From Haemonchus contortus (lineage: Eukaryota > Nematoda > Chromadorea > Rhabditida > Trichostrongylidae): a stretch of 64,000 nt of DNA. The stretch lies in assembly GCA_000469685.2 (NCBI GenBank), contig LS997567.1, positions 8,263,374-8,327,373 on the forward strand, in the 5' to 3' direction. The notes under the pieces are model-generated. The model was not told the DNA's origin, did not search any database, and saw nothing but the letters and a program-made list of their open reading frames with translations. Position 1 is the first letter of the stretch. Every line of letters starts with the position of its first letter. Shown piece by piece: positions 23,854 through 32,547 of the stretch. Made by a program: the position numbers and the translations under genes.

Positions 23854-24770
23854 CGGCTAGTTGTTTGTTTGTTTGTATGGAAACTGATATAACCTGAAAA
23901 AAGACCTGGAGAAGTCGGGTCAATTTTGGAATGGGTTGAGCATAGGGTAAGTGCAACAGAGCACATGTGGGGGCACGCGCCGGAATTGGGGGGGGCATTG
24001 GCAAATTCTTCTCATTCCGTCTAATAGCAGTCCAGACGAAGGGAAAAAATGAACAAAGGTAAGGGATGGGTCAACAATTAAAATAAAGGAAACTTACCGA
24101 CGGTGGGCCCAAGGTTCTTGCAGTGAGCGGGACTTCCCACAGAGGTTCATAACTCGATTCAACGAAGGCGTCGAGGCCAGAAAAAAAAAATAGAAAGAGT
24201 GAGCAAGGCCTTATGCGTGCTGGGCATGCGTAAGCTTATCGAAAGATTAAAGCTATTCTCCAAAAATGAATGTGACTTCGTTCGGAAACGTTCGAGGATG
24301 CGGAAAAGGAGTGGTTAGTGGTCATGGAACAAATGTGGTCAAATCCTCGAAGTGGGCGAGACTGGCACAAAAGTGGGCGGGGCTTAGATCAAAATTTCAT
24401 AGATCTGTTCGGATACGTCCTAGAACGCGGGAAAAAGTTGTTAGAGGTAATGGAACAAATGTGGCCAAATCTCCTAAGTGGGCGGGGCTGGCACAGGAAA
24501 GCGGGGCCAGGACCAAAAAATCTTCTCTTGAAAAAACTTTCTAGAATGCAAAGAAAATGGTCAGGAGCAGTTCAAAGAAGAGTGGTCAAGTATTTACAGT
24601 GGGAAGGGTCTGCACTGAGGTGGACAAGAGGAACCACGAAAATCGTTGATTCAGTTACATTTAAATTTTATACAAATGTTTAAAACGGTTTAGAAAGGAG
24701 ATCTCACCTTTGCCGAGATTGTTGATTCATCCTCCTCGGATGCCGACTCTCTGTAACGTTCATGATTCAT
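9924..24770 (-). CDS. MFS transporter of the SLC18B1 (vesicular polyamine transporter) type, 12 exons
   Basis: Predicted 12-TM secondary transporter of a vesicle or cell membrane. Exons, in transcript order: 24770-24708, 22108-21995, 20480-20385, 19388-19315, 18285-18138, 18047-17885, 16354-16221, 13745-13555, 12041-11946, 11575-11501, 11432-11339, 9989-9924. They total 1314 nt and 437 residues, close to the about 456 of human SLC18B1, and all phases agree. Marker segments in order: acidic N-terminus MNHERYRESASEEDESTISA; TM1 with STVAFSCIAPFYPDEAKKKG; FGVFELVMFVMAPIFGKY; AIGSKNMFTLGLAITGITA; FLNYLPSGD; ILEAVGDAAFVTSSFAISAK; FPGNIAVIVGVMETFAGLG; GPVIGGILYEFGG; FLDPTLSAHLES; LLIDRY; GALYIPTFQSCLDAVK; GPTVGGFAVEKIGFAW; short Arg-rich C-terminus. 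These align in order with SLC18B1. Substrate is inferred from the family only. Least certain points: the exact acceptor at 13745, and the last exon, which is chosen by phase, the acceptor GTTTTCAG and an in-frame TAA. Introns carry SINEs, MITEs, mariner and foldbacks. Confidence 0.9.
10170..10902. other. Transporter last intron, unique-looking part
   Basis: Intronic sequence between exon 11 (11432-11339) and exon 12 (9989-9924). No additional exon is needed by phase or homology. ORFs at 10083-10388 (plus) and 10595-10858 (minus) have no recognisable domain. Confidence 0.45.
10903..11167. mobile_element. Long GC-rich foldback element, copy 2, in transporter intron 11
   Basis: The left arm starts TGGCTGCTTTCATAGTCCGC and the right arm ends with its exact complement. 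The arms (about 125 bp each) pair almost perfectly through CTAGGGGGGAGGAGGGAGGC and the central CCCCTTCGAAGG. Alternating CG/GC tracts lie near both ends. The two mirror ORFs (10912-11100 minus and 10964-11158 plus) give nearly the same peptide, which confirms the palindrome. As this lies in a transcribed intron, the RNA would form a long hairpin. Confidence 0.85.
12301..12604 (-). mobile_element. tRNA-derived SINE, family 1
   Basis: Minus-strand head with a tRNA-like A-box (GTGGTATAGTGACAGGTGGC) and B-box (GGGCTCGAATCCCGG). The body contains the shared block ATGTACAAGCCAGTGCTTTT in plus sense, and the tail is built of CTTTATCC units. This is one of twelve copies in the window. Confidence 0.8.
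12702..12999 (-). mobile_element. tRNA-derived SINE, family 1
   Basis: Full-length copy on the minus strand. The B-box GGGTTCGAATTCCGG is near 12940, and the tail of AAAGGATAAAGGATAAAG (plus sense) is at 12704-12725. It sits tail-to-tail beside the previous copy in transporter intron 8. Confidence 0.8.
13003..13262 (+). mobile_element. tRNA-derived SINE, family 1, head truncated, opposite orientation
   Basis: Plus-strand copy starting within the tRNA-like head (CACGGGTTCCAAACCCG, a B-box variant). It continues through the shared body (GTCCAGGCCAACCAA, ACTTGTACATCGGCTGGCCA) to about 13262. It directly abuts the minus-strand copy at 12702-12999, forming an inverted pair. Confidence 0.7.
13851..13871. 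repeat. 21-base poly-C tract in transporter intron 7
   Basis: An uninterrupted C21 run (poly-G on the transcribed minus strand) about 100 bp upstream of transporter exon 8. Confidence 0.9.
14319..14567 (+). mobile_element. 258-bp MITE family with 9-bp target duplication, copy 1
   Basis: The element begins GGGAAACGGGCGTTAAGAAC and ends CCTAACGCACCACACCC. Both sides carry the 9-bp duplication GCTTTTCCT (14310-14318 and 14568-14576). It is the most diverged copy (249 bp). The ends are imperfect inverted repeats around GCGTTAGGAACGA. A 9-bp duplication is typical of Mutator-like elements. Confidence 0.85.
14775..16200. other. Transporter intron 7, remaining sequence
   Basis: No exon is required between transporter exons 7 and 8, since phase and homology close without one. 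ORFs 14900-15103 and 15175-15480 (plus) show no domain. Fragments such as TTTGCGGACGGATCATTC near 15150 may be decayed repeats. I cannot assign them. Confidence 0.4.
16580..17157 (+). mobile_element. Internally deleted mariner element with transposase C-terminus
   Basis: The left end (TTAGGTTGATGCATAATTAT) and right end (complement of TTAGGTTGATGCATGATTAT) are inverted repeats, flanked by TA duplications at 16578-16579 and 17158-17159. Inside, a frame ending at 17055 reads DVKAWIAPKDQNFFSFGI and then HCEAVLHVDGG. This is the C-terminal signature of mariner transposases (usually '...FF..GI..LP.RW..V...DG.Y'). At 578 bp it lacks the catalytic DDD core, so it is a non-autonomous deletion derivative. 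It lies in transporter intron 6 (16355-17884). Confidence 0.85.
17248..17483 (-). mobile_element. Partial copy of the same mariner, inverted
   Basis: The complement of this stretch matches the 5' part of the 16580-17157 element (for example GATCTACTTGATTTCCTCTA and the terminal TTAGGTTGATGCATAACTAT). It ends at the same terminal sequence near 17483, so the two copies face each other with their outer ends pointing away. Confidence 0.75.
17735..17795. repeat. AAAT/AAAC tetranucleotide microsatellite
   Basis: Tandem AAAT units with a few AAGT and AAAC variants, in transporter intron 6. Confidence 0.8.
18406..18697 (-). mobile_element. tRNA-derived SINE, family 1, with intact target duplication
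   Basis: Best-preserved copy. The minus-strand B-box is GGGGTTCGAATCCCGG and the tail is AAAGGATAAAGGATAAAG in plus sense. The 13-bp duplication CAACTAGAGTATA flanks it (about 18397-18409 and 18694-18706). Target-primed insertion by a LINE partner is the expected mechanism for such elements. Confidence 0.88.
19470..19860. mobile_element. Non-autonomous element with CGGAACTTCTCCCCTA ends, copy 1
   Basis: It starts GGGTAACGGAACTTCTCCCC and ends with the near-complement TAGGGGAGAAGTTCCCGGA. A second copy with the same interior, including ACGACGATCAAGACCGCATT-like and CAATCCTGCGATAGGCGGCG blocks, lies at 56970-57355. Both keep the same short frame (KDSLPHKLRAPIF...), but I see no catalytic motif in it. 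Confidence 0.65.
20773..21860. mobile_element. Non-autonomous DNA element, AAGGCACAGTTCACGATA-end family, composite
   Basis: The left end AAGGCACAGTTCAAGATAAT and the right end ATCGTGAACTGTTCCTTTGA are inverted copies of the family ends. Further internal ends (AAGGCACCGTTAACATGATT at about 20904) suggest one member inserted in another. Interior blocks (GCGTGGGTCCT, ACTCGGCGATTAGC) match other copies in reverse orientation. No transposase was found. Confidence 0.5.
22200..23640. other. Transporter intron 1, unassigned part
   Basis: No exon is needed here by phase. The ORF at 22685-23014 (minus) has no domain. A short perfect hairpin (CCCCTGAACTC, loop, GAGTTCAGGGG) lies at about 23237-23268. 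The rest looks like unique AT-rich intron. Confidence 0.4.
23685..23880. repeat. TCTG/TTTG/TATG tetranucleotide microsatellite
   Basis: About 20 tandem CTGT units (about 23775-23850) flanked by TGTATG and TTTG runs. Short flanking blocks (ATATAAAGC.NTCNCGTCTG, seen twice at about 23657 and 23727) are direct repeats. The Thr-Asp-Arg-Gln and Cys-Leu-Ser-Val ORFs over it are translations of the microsatellite. Confidence 0.9.
24275..24540. repeat. About 126-bp tandem repeat, roughly two units, in transporter intron 1
   Basis: ATGGAACAAATGTGGTCAAA at about 24324 recurs as ATGGAACAAATGTGGCCAAA about 126 bp later, and each is followed by AAGTGGGCG...CTGGCACA. The overlapping frames are repeat translations. 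Confidence 0.75.
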
Positions 24771-25234
24771 GAAAGGATCGAAAAATGATGTAAAACACCA
24801 ATCAACACATTAATGAACTCTCTTTTGACTGTTCAAATGGTTCTTCGTGCAATTCATAACGAATTTGTTCGAATGAAAAGAAAACAAACCGTAGAACTGA
24901 TAACAACTCATTTTAACTCAACTGAGTACAACCTTTTTTGTTTGTCCCATCTAGAAACTCGTTTTCGATGCATATAATATCAGCATATCTTCAAATGCCA
25001 TATTTTTGAGAATCAGTGCGAGCTTCAGGATTGTCCTGGTACGACACGGACTGCCTTCACCCTTACTACACCTCATCGCTAACTCTTACTCAACAGTTTC
25101 CCAGAAAATACTTCATGTTCGGATGTGATTCCCTTTATGGCTAGTTATTTCCTTGAAATTATTCCACCCTGTTAAGATGTATGATTCATAAGGAGAGGGA
25201 TAATTTTAGGAGAATGTGGTCAGAGGCACTGAGA

Positions 25235-25680
25235 CTCCTACCTTAGATGAACCTGTGACCCTTGGGATAGCCTAGGGACGCTGTCGGGTCGAAAAACGGC
25301 CCAGATAGGGCTAATAAGAACCCCAAAACCGGATTTGCCGACGTATACATACAAGGGCGAAGAGTTCGCAGGCGTTGCGAAAAGTGCAGAAGTTGCACCA
25401 TTCGCTCCGGGACCCACACCTTGCATGCAGGCAGCTTACTGTGGCTAGCTGTATGCAATCGCGCACACGTTCGAACAGCTCGCCCAAATACCTCTTCCAT
25501 GCAACTTCTGTCGCACACATTCTCGTCCAATCTTTAACTTACTTTTTCAATACACTACGTTTCTCTGAATACGCAGAATTCCACGTTTTCCTCGACACTT
25601 TTGCGCTATTCTGGACAATCACTTCCTTTCTTCGTTTAGAACTTGTTACCAAAAAATTATCGTGAACTGCGCTTTCGAAT
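25235..25680. mobile_element. DNA-element fragment with GTGAACTG end
   Basis: The right end AAATTATCGTGAACTGCGCTTTCGA (about 25655-25679) is a family terminus. Internal blocks (GCAGGCAGCTTACTGT, CACATTCTCGTCCAA) match the sequence around 9090-9470 that is split by the foldback there. The left terminus is unclear. Confidence 0.5.
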
Positions 25681-26039
25681 GCTGTTTTGCATGCGGAGCT
25701 CTGATTTTGGCGTGGGCGGTCTCAGTAGATAAGGAGTCACGGGATTATTTACACCTGCCAAAAAATTGGTACTACTGCTTCTTTCACACACTCTACGTGC
25801 TCTTCACTTTCCTGATGGGTGCTACAACCAATTAACATAAGCAGATACCATTGAGAGTTTATAAGCTGTATCACTCTTCGAGATTGACAAGGTGGGCCTG
25901 ATTTATCAGCCAATTTTCAGAAGTTGCCGAATCTCAGGATCTCCGATCTCGAAAGCACTGCCAAAATCTAATTCCCTCCCTGGCGATATATTCAAAAGGA
26001 GACACTGCTCCTTCACTCCTTCATCTGACAATGAGATCA

Positions 26040-26770
26040 AGAGACGAAGGAATGTACAAGAACTGGCAACAGATCGGTAAACCGGCTCGTGCTGAAGGTG
26101 ATTCACTGTGGTTATCTTGGGAACGTGTTTATCCGTACATTCGTTCAACTAAAATACCTGATCTAAAAAGGTCGGAACGGTAACGGTAAATCTGGGCCGA
26201 TCACAACTAGCAAGGGTATACGAAAAACCGTCAGAAATCCATAGATCAGTGAGTACTTTGGAGTAGAAACGCTGTAAACTCACTCGTCAGTGCTACTCGT
26301 TGCGTGCTGTTCTCCGTCGACCAAAAGCCCTTCGTCAGCACGTCGATCACTGCCATAGGCCAAATTTCGTTTCGCTTCCTTCGGGGAGCTTGGTGCTCGA
26401 CGTTCCAGTGGAATGGCAAGCGGTGTAGCAATTGGCATGAAAGGCGATGCGATATATGGCCTAAATAGATCAGCAATAAAGGAAAAAGGTGTATAGAAAC
26501 GGTAAAAAACGGTCTAAACCGTCTTGGTCATTTCACTAACCCCTCCTCCCACCCCTATATCCAAATCACTAAACATCAGTCCGCTCTCATGAATCATATG
26601 AATACACACAAATGTCTGACATCATAGGTGTACAGCGGACAAAATCACTTACCTCTCTTTCCACTCAAAACACGAGGTTTTAAAGAAATTCTCATATTTT
26701 TCTGAATTTTCTGGACTCGTTTCCAGGCCAATAACAACTTTTGCCATTCAGACATGCGGTTCCACCTAAT
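26040..26770 (-). CDS. Candidate exons of an unidentified minus-strand gene upstream of the transporter
   Basis: Two stretches look coding. The first (about 26756 to 26658) has ATG at its start, reads MSEWQKLLLAWKRVQKIQKN and ends at a strong donor (AGAG|GTAAGT) after SGKR. The second (about 26467 to 26289) follows acceptor CTATTTAG and ends at GACGA|GTGAGT. It is Pro/Ala-rich, then acidic (PIATPLAIPLERRAPSSPKE, then DEGLLVDGEQHATSSTDE). A possible terminal exon after acceptor CACCTTCAG (about 26100) gives a short frame ending in TGA. Phases between exons 1 and 2 do not agree as written, so a small exon is missing or one call is wrong. No family is recognised. Confidence 0.35.
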
Positions 26771-27244
26771 CTAGCCAAAATCAGCTGTGAATTCTGAATG
26801 AGGAAGAGGTAGGGAAAGGGCTATTCACGAAAACAGAAACTACGACTATACGCTAAGATTCAGAGAGTGGAAATTTTCTAAGCAGCATTGTTTTGAAGAG
26901 AATCACAAAAATACGAACCAGGAAAGTATAAATATCTACCGTATTCGAAGACATAAATCTAATCATTCCGGTTAACAAAACATAGGTGAACTGAGTACAG
27001 CTAGGATAATTGAATAGATGAGTGGTAGAATAGCCTATTTCACAAGCGATAATGCAACACAGATTTGGAGATAGTTTAATATACGAATAAATTCAATGTA
27101 TTGTTCAAAATAATACTGAAAAACCCGGTAAAATTCCCGACGTGGAGAAATTCCTCAAAACGCGTCAATTACTATAGCAGTTAGGCGATCAAGTGATGCG
27201 TGTGGGGCTAATACAACATTGGACAGTACAATTAATATTATTGT

Positions 27245-27720
27245 AAGCATATGGTTTGCAAGCTGTGAAAAGGACGATGGGCAAAATATCTCTATTCCGG
27301 AATTCCGAGCTCCGTCAAGGAACGGAGGTCAGAAATGCCGATACCCACGAAACAGGTGGGCTGAACACGTCAGGCAATATTATGATGACCGTTGGACCAT
27401 GACGGTTACCGATTGGATTACTCGAGACATCAAACGAACCCCCAGGACGGCCGACAGCGCGATGGTCGGCCTTCTTCACAAAAACGCTAACCGGAAGGAA
27501 TGCTACGTCTTGTGCTCTTCGAGCGATGGATGATCCGGTGACTATTTTGGCCGCGACACGGACAAGCGGTGACGTTCCTGGCGCCCGCGCGATGAAATCG
27601 ATGATCAGAGAGGCGACGTTTGATACAAGTGATGGTTTCACAGAATATTTCACGCAAAAATGAGTCGTATCCGTGATGATAAAGTTATTATTCGATACGT
27701 CACCTTCCTCTTCTCGAACC
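27245..27720 (+). mobile_element. 5'-truncated RTE-type LINE, 3' end
   Basis: The frame NRWAEHVRQYYDDRWTMTVT, then DWITRDIKRTP, matches the conserved tail of RTE-type ORFs in these nematodes ('WAGHVMR..DDRWT..VTDWIPRD.KR..GRPP'). Frameshifts follow, then the shared 3' UTR block with AAATCGATGATCA. It is one of four similar tails, all on the plus strand (also at 37815, 39120 and 48500). Confidence 0.7.
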
Positions 27721-28102
27721 TGAGACCAAAGCAAACAGTGAGGATGTTCGTATGACACTAGACGTTTGAATGTAAACAAAAACAAACATATGACAAATTT
27801 GAAAGGATCAGGTTGAATAGGAAAATGGCATGTGGGATAAAGGAAATATGAATCTCCATTTATAACTGGACCTCTTCAGACAGCCAGAAAGATTCCAAAC
27901 AATACGGTGGTCTGGAAAACTTTCAAGAGGCAGAAAGTGTGGTTTCACTCACTTGTATTCATTTACTACTTATATCAAGAGACAGGAAATGATATTATTT
28001 ACTATCACTCATAATTAGTTAAATGTTGCACTGAATTTCCTTTTCATATTTCAATTATTCGCCTTTATTCACTTGATGACGCAGAAAACGTGCGGGGGAG
28101 AG

Positions 28103-28360
28103 GGGAGACGGGCGTTAGAAACGATCCAGGGTAATCGATTCGCCGCACGCGGCTGTCGCGGACCACTCATTCGCCGTTATAACAGCTCCAGCGTTCTTCA
28201 TACAGCTCAATTGATATGCAATTATTATTTTATGCATAATTCTACTATTAGTACTTTTATTCTTGTATTTCTTACCTACTGCTGCATCCTGCTACATTGC
28301 TTCGCGCGCGGCGCCCCTATCACCGCGACGCGACCATTTCGTCCCTAACGCACCACACCC
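28103..28360 (+). mobile_element. 258-bp MITE family with 9-bp target duplication, copy 2
   Basis: GGGAGACGGGCGTTAG to CTAACGCACCACACCC, flanked by GGGGGAGAG at 28094-28102 and 28361-28369. It is close to the other copies, including the open hydrophobic frame in the centre. Confidence 0.88.
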
Positions 28361-28708
28361 GGGGGAGAGCCGTGGTCGGAACATTCAAGTTTTTGGGAGG
28401 ATCTATGAAATAGAAACAAGTTCAAGTGAATAACGACAAATTCATTCAATGATGATAGGGAATTGTCCATTTTATAAATATGATGGTTGCAATGGCCAAA
28501 AAGGGAATCAAATTGTGTGCGGACCGGAAGAACTTTTTCTGCTTCGTTTTTTTGTAAAGTAAAAAGAATTGGAAGGGTAGTGGCAACGAGAGCACAGCAA
28601 TATGCAAATGGCCTTATTGCCTGCGTAAACGTACTTGCTTTTCATCGCTCTACATAGTAGTCGATGACAAACCTAATCAAGTGTGTGAAGTCAGATTCTA
28701 TACTTGTA

Positions 28709-28898
28709 GGTTACTCTCGGATATCTATAGACGGAACTTGTTTTTTTTCTATCGAGTAATCGAATTGCGCAACATACTCTCCGACTGCATTATAGTATTT
28801 ACATCCATCGATGGGAAGTAACATTTGAGAAAGGGTACACATTGTATCATCATCATAGCACATAATGAAGATACCTGAATGAAAACGCGGAGGGTTAG
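28709..28898 (-). CDS. Candidate terminal exon of an unidentified gene
   Basis: After acceptor TTTTCATTCAG (about 28890) the minus frame reads IFIMCYDDDTMCTLSQMLLP, then YYNAVGEYVAQFDYSIEKKQ, and ends with DIRE and TAA at about 28711. Codon use and composition look coding and no other frame is open. An upstream exon ending in phase 1 would be required. It may pair with the ORF at 29810-30129, but the phases I tried did not join. No family is recognised. Confidence 0.35.
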
Positions 28899-29039
28899 AG
28901 TTTCTCACCGGGTCTTTTCATCTTTTCTGCCAGAACTTAGCAATTTGTGGATGATTCTACTCCTCAAAGTGGAAACTAGCATACAACAACGTTAAGCGTG
29001 ACTCAAAACTTTCGCCAAAAGTTTCCGATCAGAAAACTC

Positions 29040-29440
29040 TATGAAAATGTAGTTGAGGGGGACTGCTCTTATCCACCACTGAGCGCTATAGCGCAGAAAA
29101 GAAACAGCAGCCGACCTTAGTTATGCCTAGAGATTATCCTTAACGTAAGGAATATATTCTTTTTCTGAGCTTCAGGAGGGGAGGGGCACCGGAGTGGGTG
29201 AGATGATTACCTCGTGCAAAAAGCTGGGATTGGGGTAAGAGTTGGACACTCATTTGACTCACCCACCCCTGTGCTCCTTCCCTCCTGAACTTTAGGTAAA
29301 AATAGATTACATTTCCTCAATTACGAAACAATCCTAAGCACCATTATTAGCTCGCAGAATCAGCTATACCTCCTTCTCTAGGCTATAGCACTCAATGCTG
29401 AAAAAAAGCGGTGTTTTCTCCCCTTTTAAATTCTTTACGA
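29040..29440. repeat. Dispersed repeat related to rpl-28 intron 2 repeat
   Basis: It contains CACTGAGCGCTATAGCGC and, further on, CTTCTCTAGGCTATAGCACT as imperfect inverted ends. An inner pair of complementary blocks is GGGTGGGTGAGATGATT-like and TGACTCACCCACCCC, followed by AACTTTAGGTAAAAA. The same blocks occur at 5640-5860 and partly at 36230-36366. Confidence 0.5.
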
Positions 29441-29809
29441 AGTTCAAACGCTTCTCGACAGTTTTTTATTCACTTTTGAGCACTCTGCGAAACTAAAGAA
29501 GCACAGCGAAAGCTTTACTCTGAAAAATTCAGTTCAACTGCACGCTTTCTGATCGTACGCTTTCCTTAACGTACCCATTTAGGCGAAAAAAAAAACGGTT
29601 GAACACAAAAGATAGGATAGATTCGAATGAGTTTTACTTTGAATGCTGATGTAAGTGATGTAAACATTGAATTTGCCAAACTTTCTTATTTCGAGAATTG
29701 TTTTCAGTATTCCTGTGACGGCGCGAAAAGACTAACGCTGTTTCCGCATTCCACGTTTGCCCTTCAGAGATTACAGAAAAAAAAACGTTTAAAAAAACTG
29801 TTCGCGGAT

Positions 29810-30129
29810 TAGGGGATGTTTGTGTTTATTATTCGGAACAGAAAAAAAAACGGAATTCCCGGGTGCCACAGACTTGTGTCTGATAAATGATCCTTCCCGT
29901 AATGTTCAGGCAAAAACCAATCCTCTACGTACAGAAATTGAAACTTTTCCAACAAAAAGTTCACCAGTAACGTGATAGAAATTAGAGCGATCGAAGTACA
30001 CGAAAGTAACATAACCGGTACAGTTCCAAAACATTCATTGAAATGATATTGTGAAACAGAAATTGTTTTCTTTCGTATATAGGTCACATTTTGCACTTCT
30101 AGACTACTCTCGATTCTTCTTACTCGCAT
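29810..30129 (-). CDS. Small ORF with one strong hydrophobic segment, unidentified
   Basis: An ORF of 106 codons starts MRVRRIESSLEVQNVTYIRK, followed by VPVMLLSCTSIALISITLLV (a clear membrane-type segment) and then FLYVEDWFLPEHYGKD. It may be a whole small gene or an exon with a donor inside (for example TAC|GTAGAG near 29926). There is no good acceptor directly before the ATG and no family match, so it may be chance in AT-rich DNA. Confidence 0.25.
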
Positions 30130-30324
30130 GTTTGTTAATTGTGTAGCCTAAAAAAGCTTTAAAAGCCGAAAATTCAGCTATACGTATCGGATTCGAGAGC
30201 CTCAAAAAGGATTCATAGAGAAGACGAGACCACGCACTTCCAACATGCTTGTAAGAGAGCGCTCATGAGAGTTTGAGTTTTGTTGAGCGCTGTTATTTTT
30301 TGCTCCGAAGGTCACACAAGGTTG

Positions 30325-30460
30325 GCGAGTTATGGGCAAAACTTCAGCCTCGGATGGACTCAGACCGGTATTTGTGATTTCCGAACATCGTGCTCCTCAT
30401 CCCTTGGACTACTGAGACCCCGCTTGCCCACACCTTCTTAATAGCTTATATGCCATGGCT
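30325..30460 (-). mobile_element. tRNA-derived SINE-like element, second family, copy 2
   Basis: It aligns block by block with 9535-9655: TTCGTGCTC or ATCGTGCTC, TCGTCCCTTACACTAC or CATCCCTTGGACTACTG, GCATGCCCTTGCC or GCTTGCCCACACC. The putative boxes are on the minus strand. Confidence 0.4.
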
Positions 30461-31109
30461 TTTAGCACTCACATGGTGAGCCAGTCAGCCAATATGAGCC
30501 GTTTAAACCATTGAGCCGTAAGCTTTTTAGTTTTGTAAGCCATAACTGTAATATTTTTAAAACAAGATAGGGTTGAAGAATGAAGTACGGCAGAAACGCT
30601 TCGACGAAATACCCGTCGACAAAGAACCGCGTTCGTTATGCAATACTGCATAACGGCATGTGGAAATTGCACTTAAAACGGCCATGTAAACAACGTGAAT
30701 GGGCGTGAGGTTCTCTCTCCAGGTAAATGAACAACAATTATGAATAAATAAACAAATATCAATTGGAACAGAATTGATGAAATGGTCAGCGTTGAATAAA
30801 CCCATGTGCAAATTGTTGCTACATTATTTTTCTTGAATAAAAACAATTATATTAATGTTCAAAAATGAGAGTGATTACCAGTTTCCGACTTATTACTGAA
30901 ACTTACTTCTCCACCCCAATAAAGGATAATCGATTACGGGAACAATCTTCCCAATTAGCACTTTCAATAACGAATCGTACAGTATCGTAAAACATTAGTA
31001 TAAGATAGCAGTGTTTGACTTCAAACTAGTGACTCATAAATTACCGCTTTTACAAAAAAAAGGAAAGAAGAAAACGGAATTGCAATATTACTCCGAACTT
31101 CATATATAA

Positions 31110-31672
31110 GGATGAGGGTGAGCTTTTTTGACGTTAGCCAATGCCATTTGAGGGGTGTGGTGCGTTATTAACGAAATTGTCGCGTCGCGGTGAGAGGGAC
31201 GTCGCGCGCGAAGGAATGTAGCAGGATGTAGCAGTAGGTAAGAAATACGAGAACAAAAGTACTAATAGTAGCATTATGCATAAAATAATGATCGCATATC
31301 GATTGAGCTGTATGAAGAACGCCAGAGCTGTAATAACGGCGAATGAGTGGTCCGCGACAGCCGCGTGCGGCAAATCGATTACCCAAAATTGTTCCTAACG
31401 CCCGTCTCACCCATTTGAGGGATGCACTCAGCCTTCGACTCCAACTCAGAATAGTAGTGACGTATTGAATGTGTTTGTGGCCCCAATGAATTGCGTTGGC
31501 CAGCCGATGTACAAGTCAGTGATTTGAGCCTCCCAGATAAGTTCATAGCCAATCGGCCAACCTCGAAGAGCTGGAGGGCTTGGTTAGCCTAGATGGAATC
31601 TATCCGGGATTTGAACCCGTGACCATATTATGTGATAGAGCGCCTTTCGCCACTACATCCTCTCCGCCCAAT
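31110..31672 (-). mobile_element. tRNA-derived SINE, family 1, interrupted by a MITE
   Basis: The SINE tail end lies at 31110-31152 and the rest at 31411-31672 (minus-strand B-box GGGTTCAAATCCCGG near 31610). The 9-bp sequence CCATTTGAG is duplicated around the MITE at 31153-31410. It matches the position of TCTGAGGGATGCGC in other SINE copies, so the MITE inserted after the SINE. Confidence 0.8.
31153..31410 (-). mobile_element. 258-bp MITE family with 9-bp target duplication, copy 3 (inside a SINE)
   Basis: Minus-oriented copy (GGGTGTGGTGCGTTA at the left, TAACGCCCGTCTCAC at the right). The target duplication is CCATTTGAG at 31144-31152 and 31411-31419. Confidence 0.88.
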
Positions 31673-31699
31673 TTCGTACATAAAACTGTTCCGAAACAT

Positions 31700-32540
31700 C
31701 AAAAGGTAATAAAGCAAGCAATTTTTTCGCTCTGGAAATATTTCATTGAATGGCGTTCCGACTTGGTCGATATGTACCAACAAGAACTTTTTTCACGAAT
31801 GAATCAGTGCAGAATGCTTACGCACTGTCATCTACGTTGACCTCGTGAAATTAATTTAGCCCTTCCCGGTAACATGTGAAGAGCTTTTGAATAACATAGA
31901 GGATAAGTTTACAGATCGATCGCACGATCAGAAGTTCTGAAGTGATCTGTAGTCAAAGCAGAGGTTTAGCCAGACTAGTTAACCTGCCTCGCAGTGTAAT
32001 CTGTCAAACTCCCGAAAAATGTGCACTGCTTACTCGAACAAATATAATAATAACAGCTCTCGGAACAAGTTACGTTTTATACATATAGCTTTTACAATAT
32101 TCATTAACTTGCACTCAAGCACTGTGTAGTAAACGAATAATTATTCGATGCCACGCCTCTGCACATGCGACTGTTACTGAGAAGTCAGCAACCAGAATAT
32201 GTGGCCAATGCAGCTCATTCAAAGCACAGTTCGCTATAGTTTCGAGGTTTCTGGATTGGGTCATAAGGTCAAAAGTTGTGATGAATTAGTTAACCTGTGC
32301 CGGGGTAGAAGAGAAAAATCATAGCAATCCCTGAACGAAAGACTTTCTTTATTCTATCAACTCCAAGGGTGGTCGAGGATATGGCGATAAAGATATGTTT
32401 GGACCAGATTTCAGCCGCTGTCAATGTGCGTTAGCCATTAAAGTACACCAGCTGACTGCATTTACAGTTAGCGTGCTCAACTTTGCATGATATCGTCCCC
32501 TACAATGCCGTTAAGCACGTCCTTCGTTGGGAGTGTTGAG
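31700..32540. other. Region without recognised gene
   Basis: No splice-flanked exon or domain was recognised. A degenerate family end (AAGCACAGTTCGCTATAGTT at about 32221) suggests old DNA-element debris. Confidence 0.35.
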
Positions 32541-32547
32541 CGACATT

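Noticed and set aside
23546..24004. ORFs rich in Thr-Asp-Arg-Gln and Cys-Leu-Ser-Val repeats
   Set aside because: They translate a TCTG/ACAG microsatellite in an intron; periodic by construction.
27315..27785. 156-codon minus ORF
   Set aside because: Antisense shadow of an RTE LINE tail on the plus strand.
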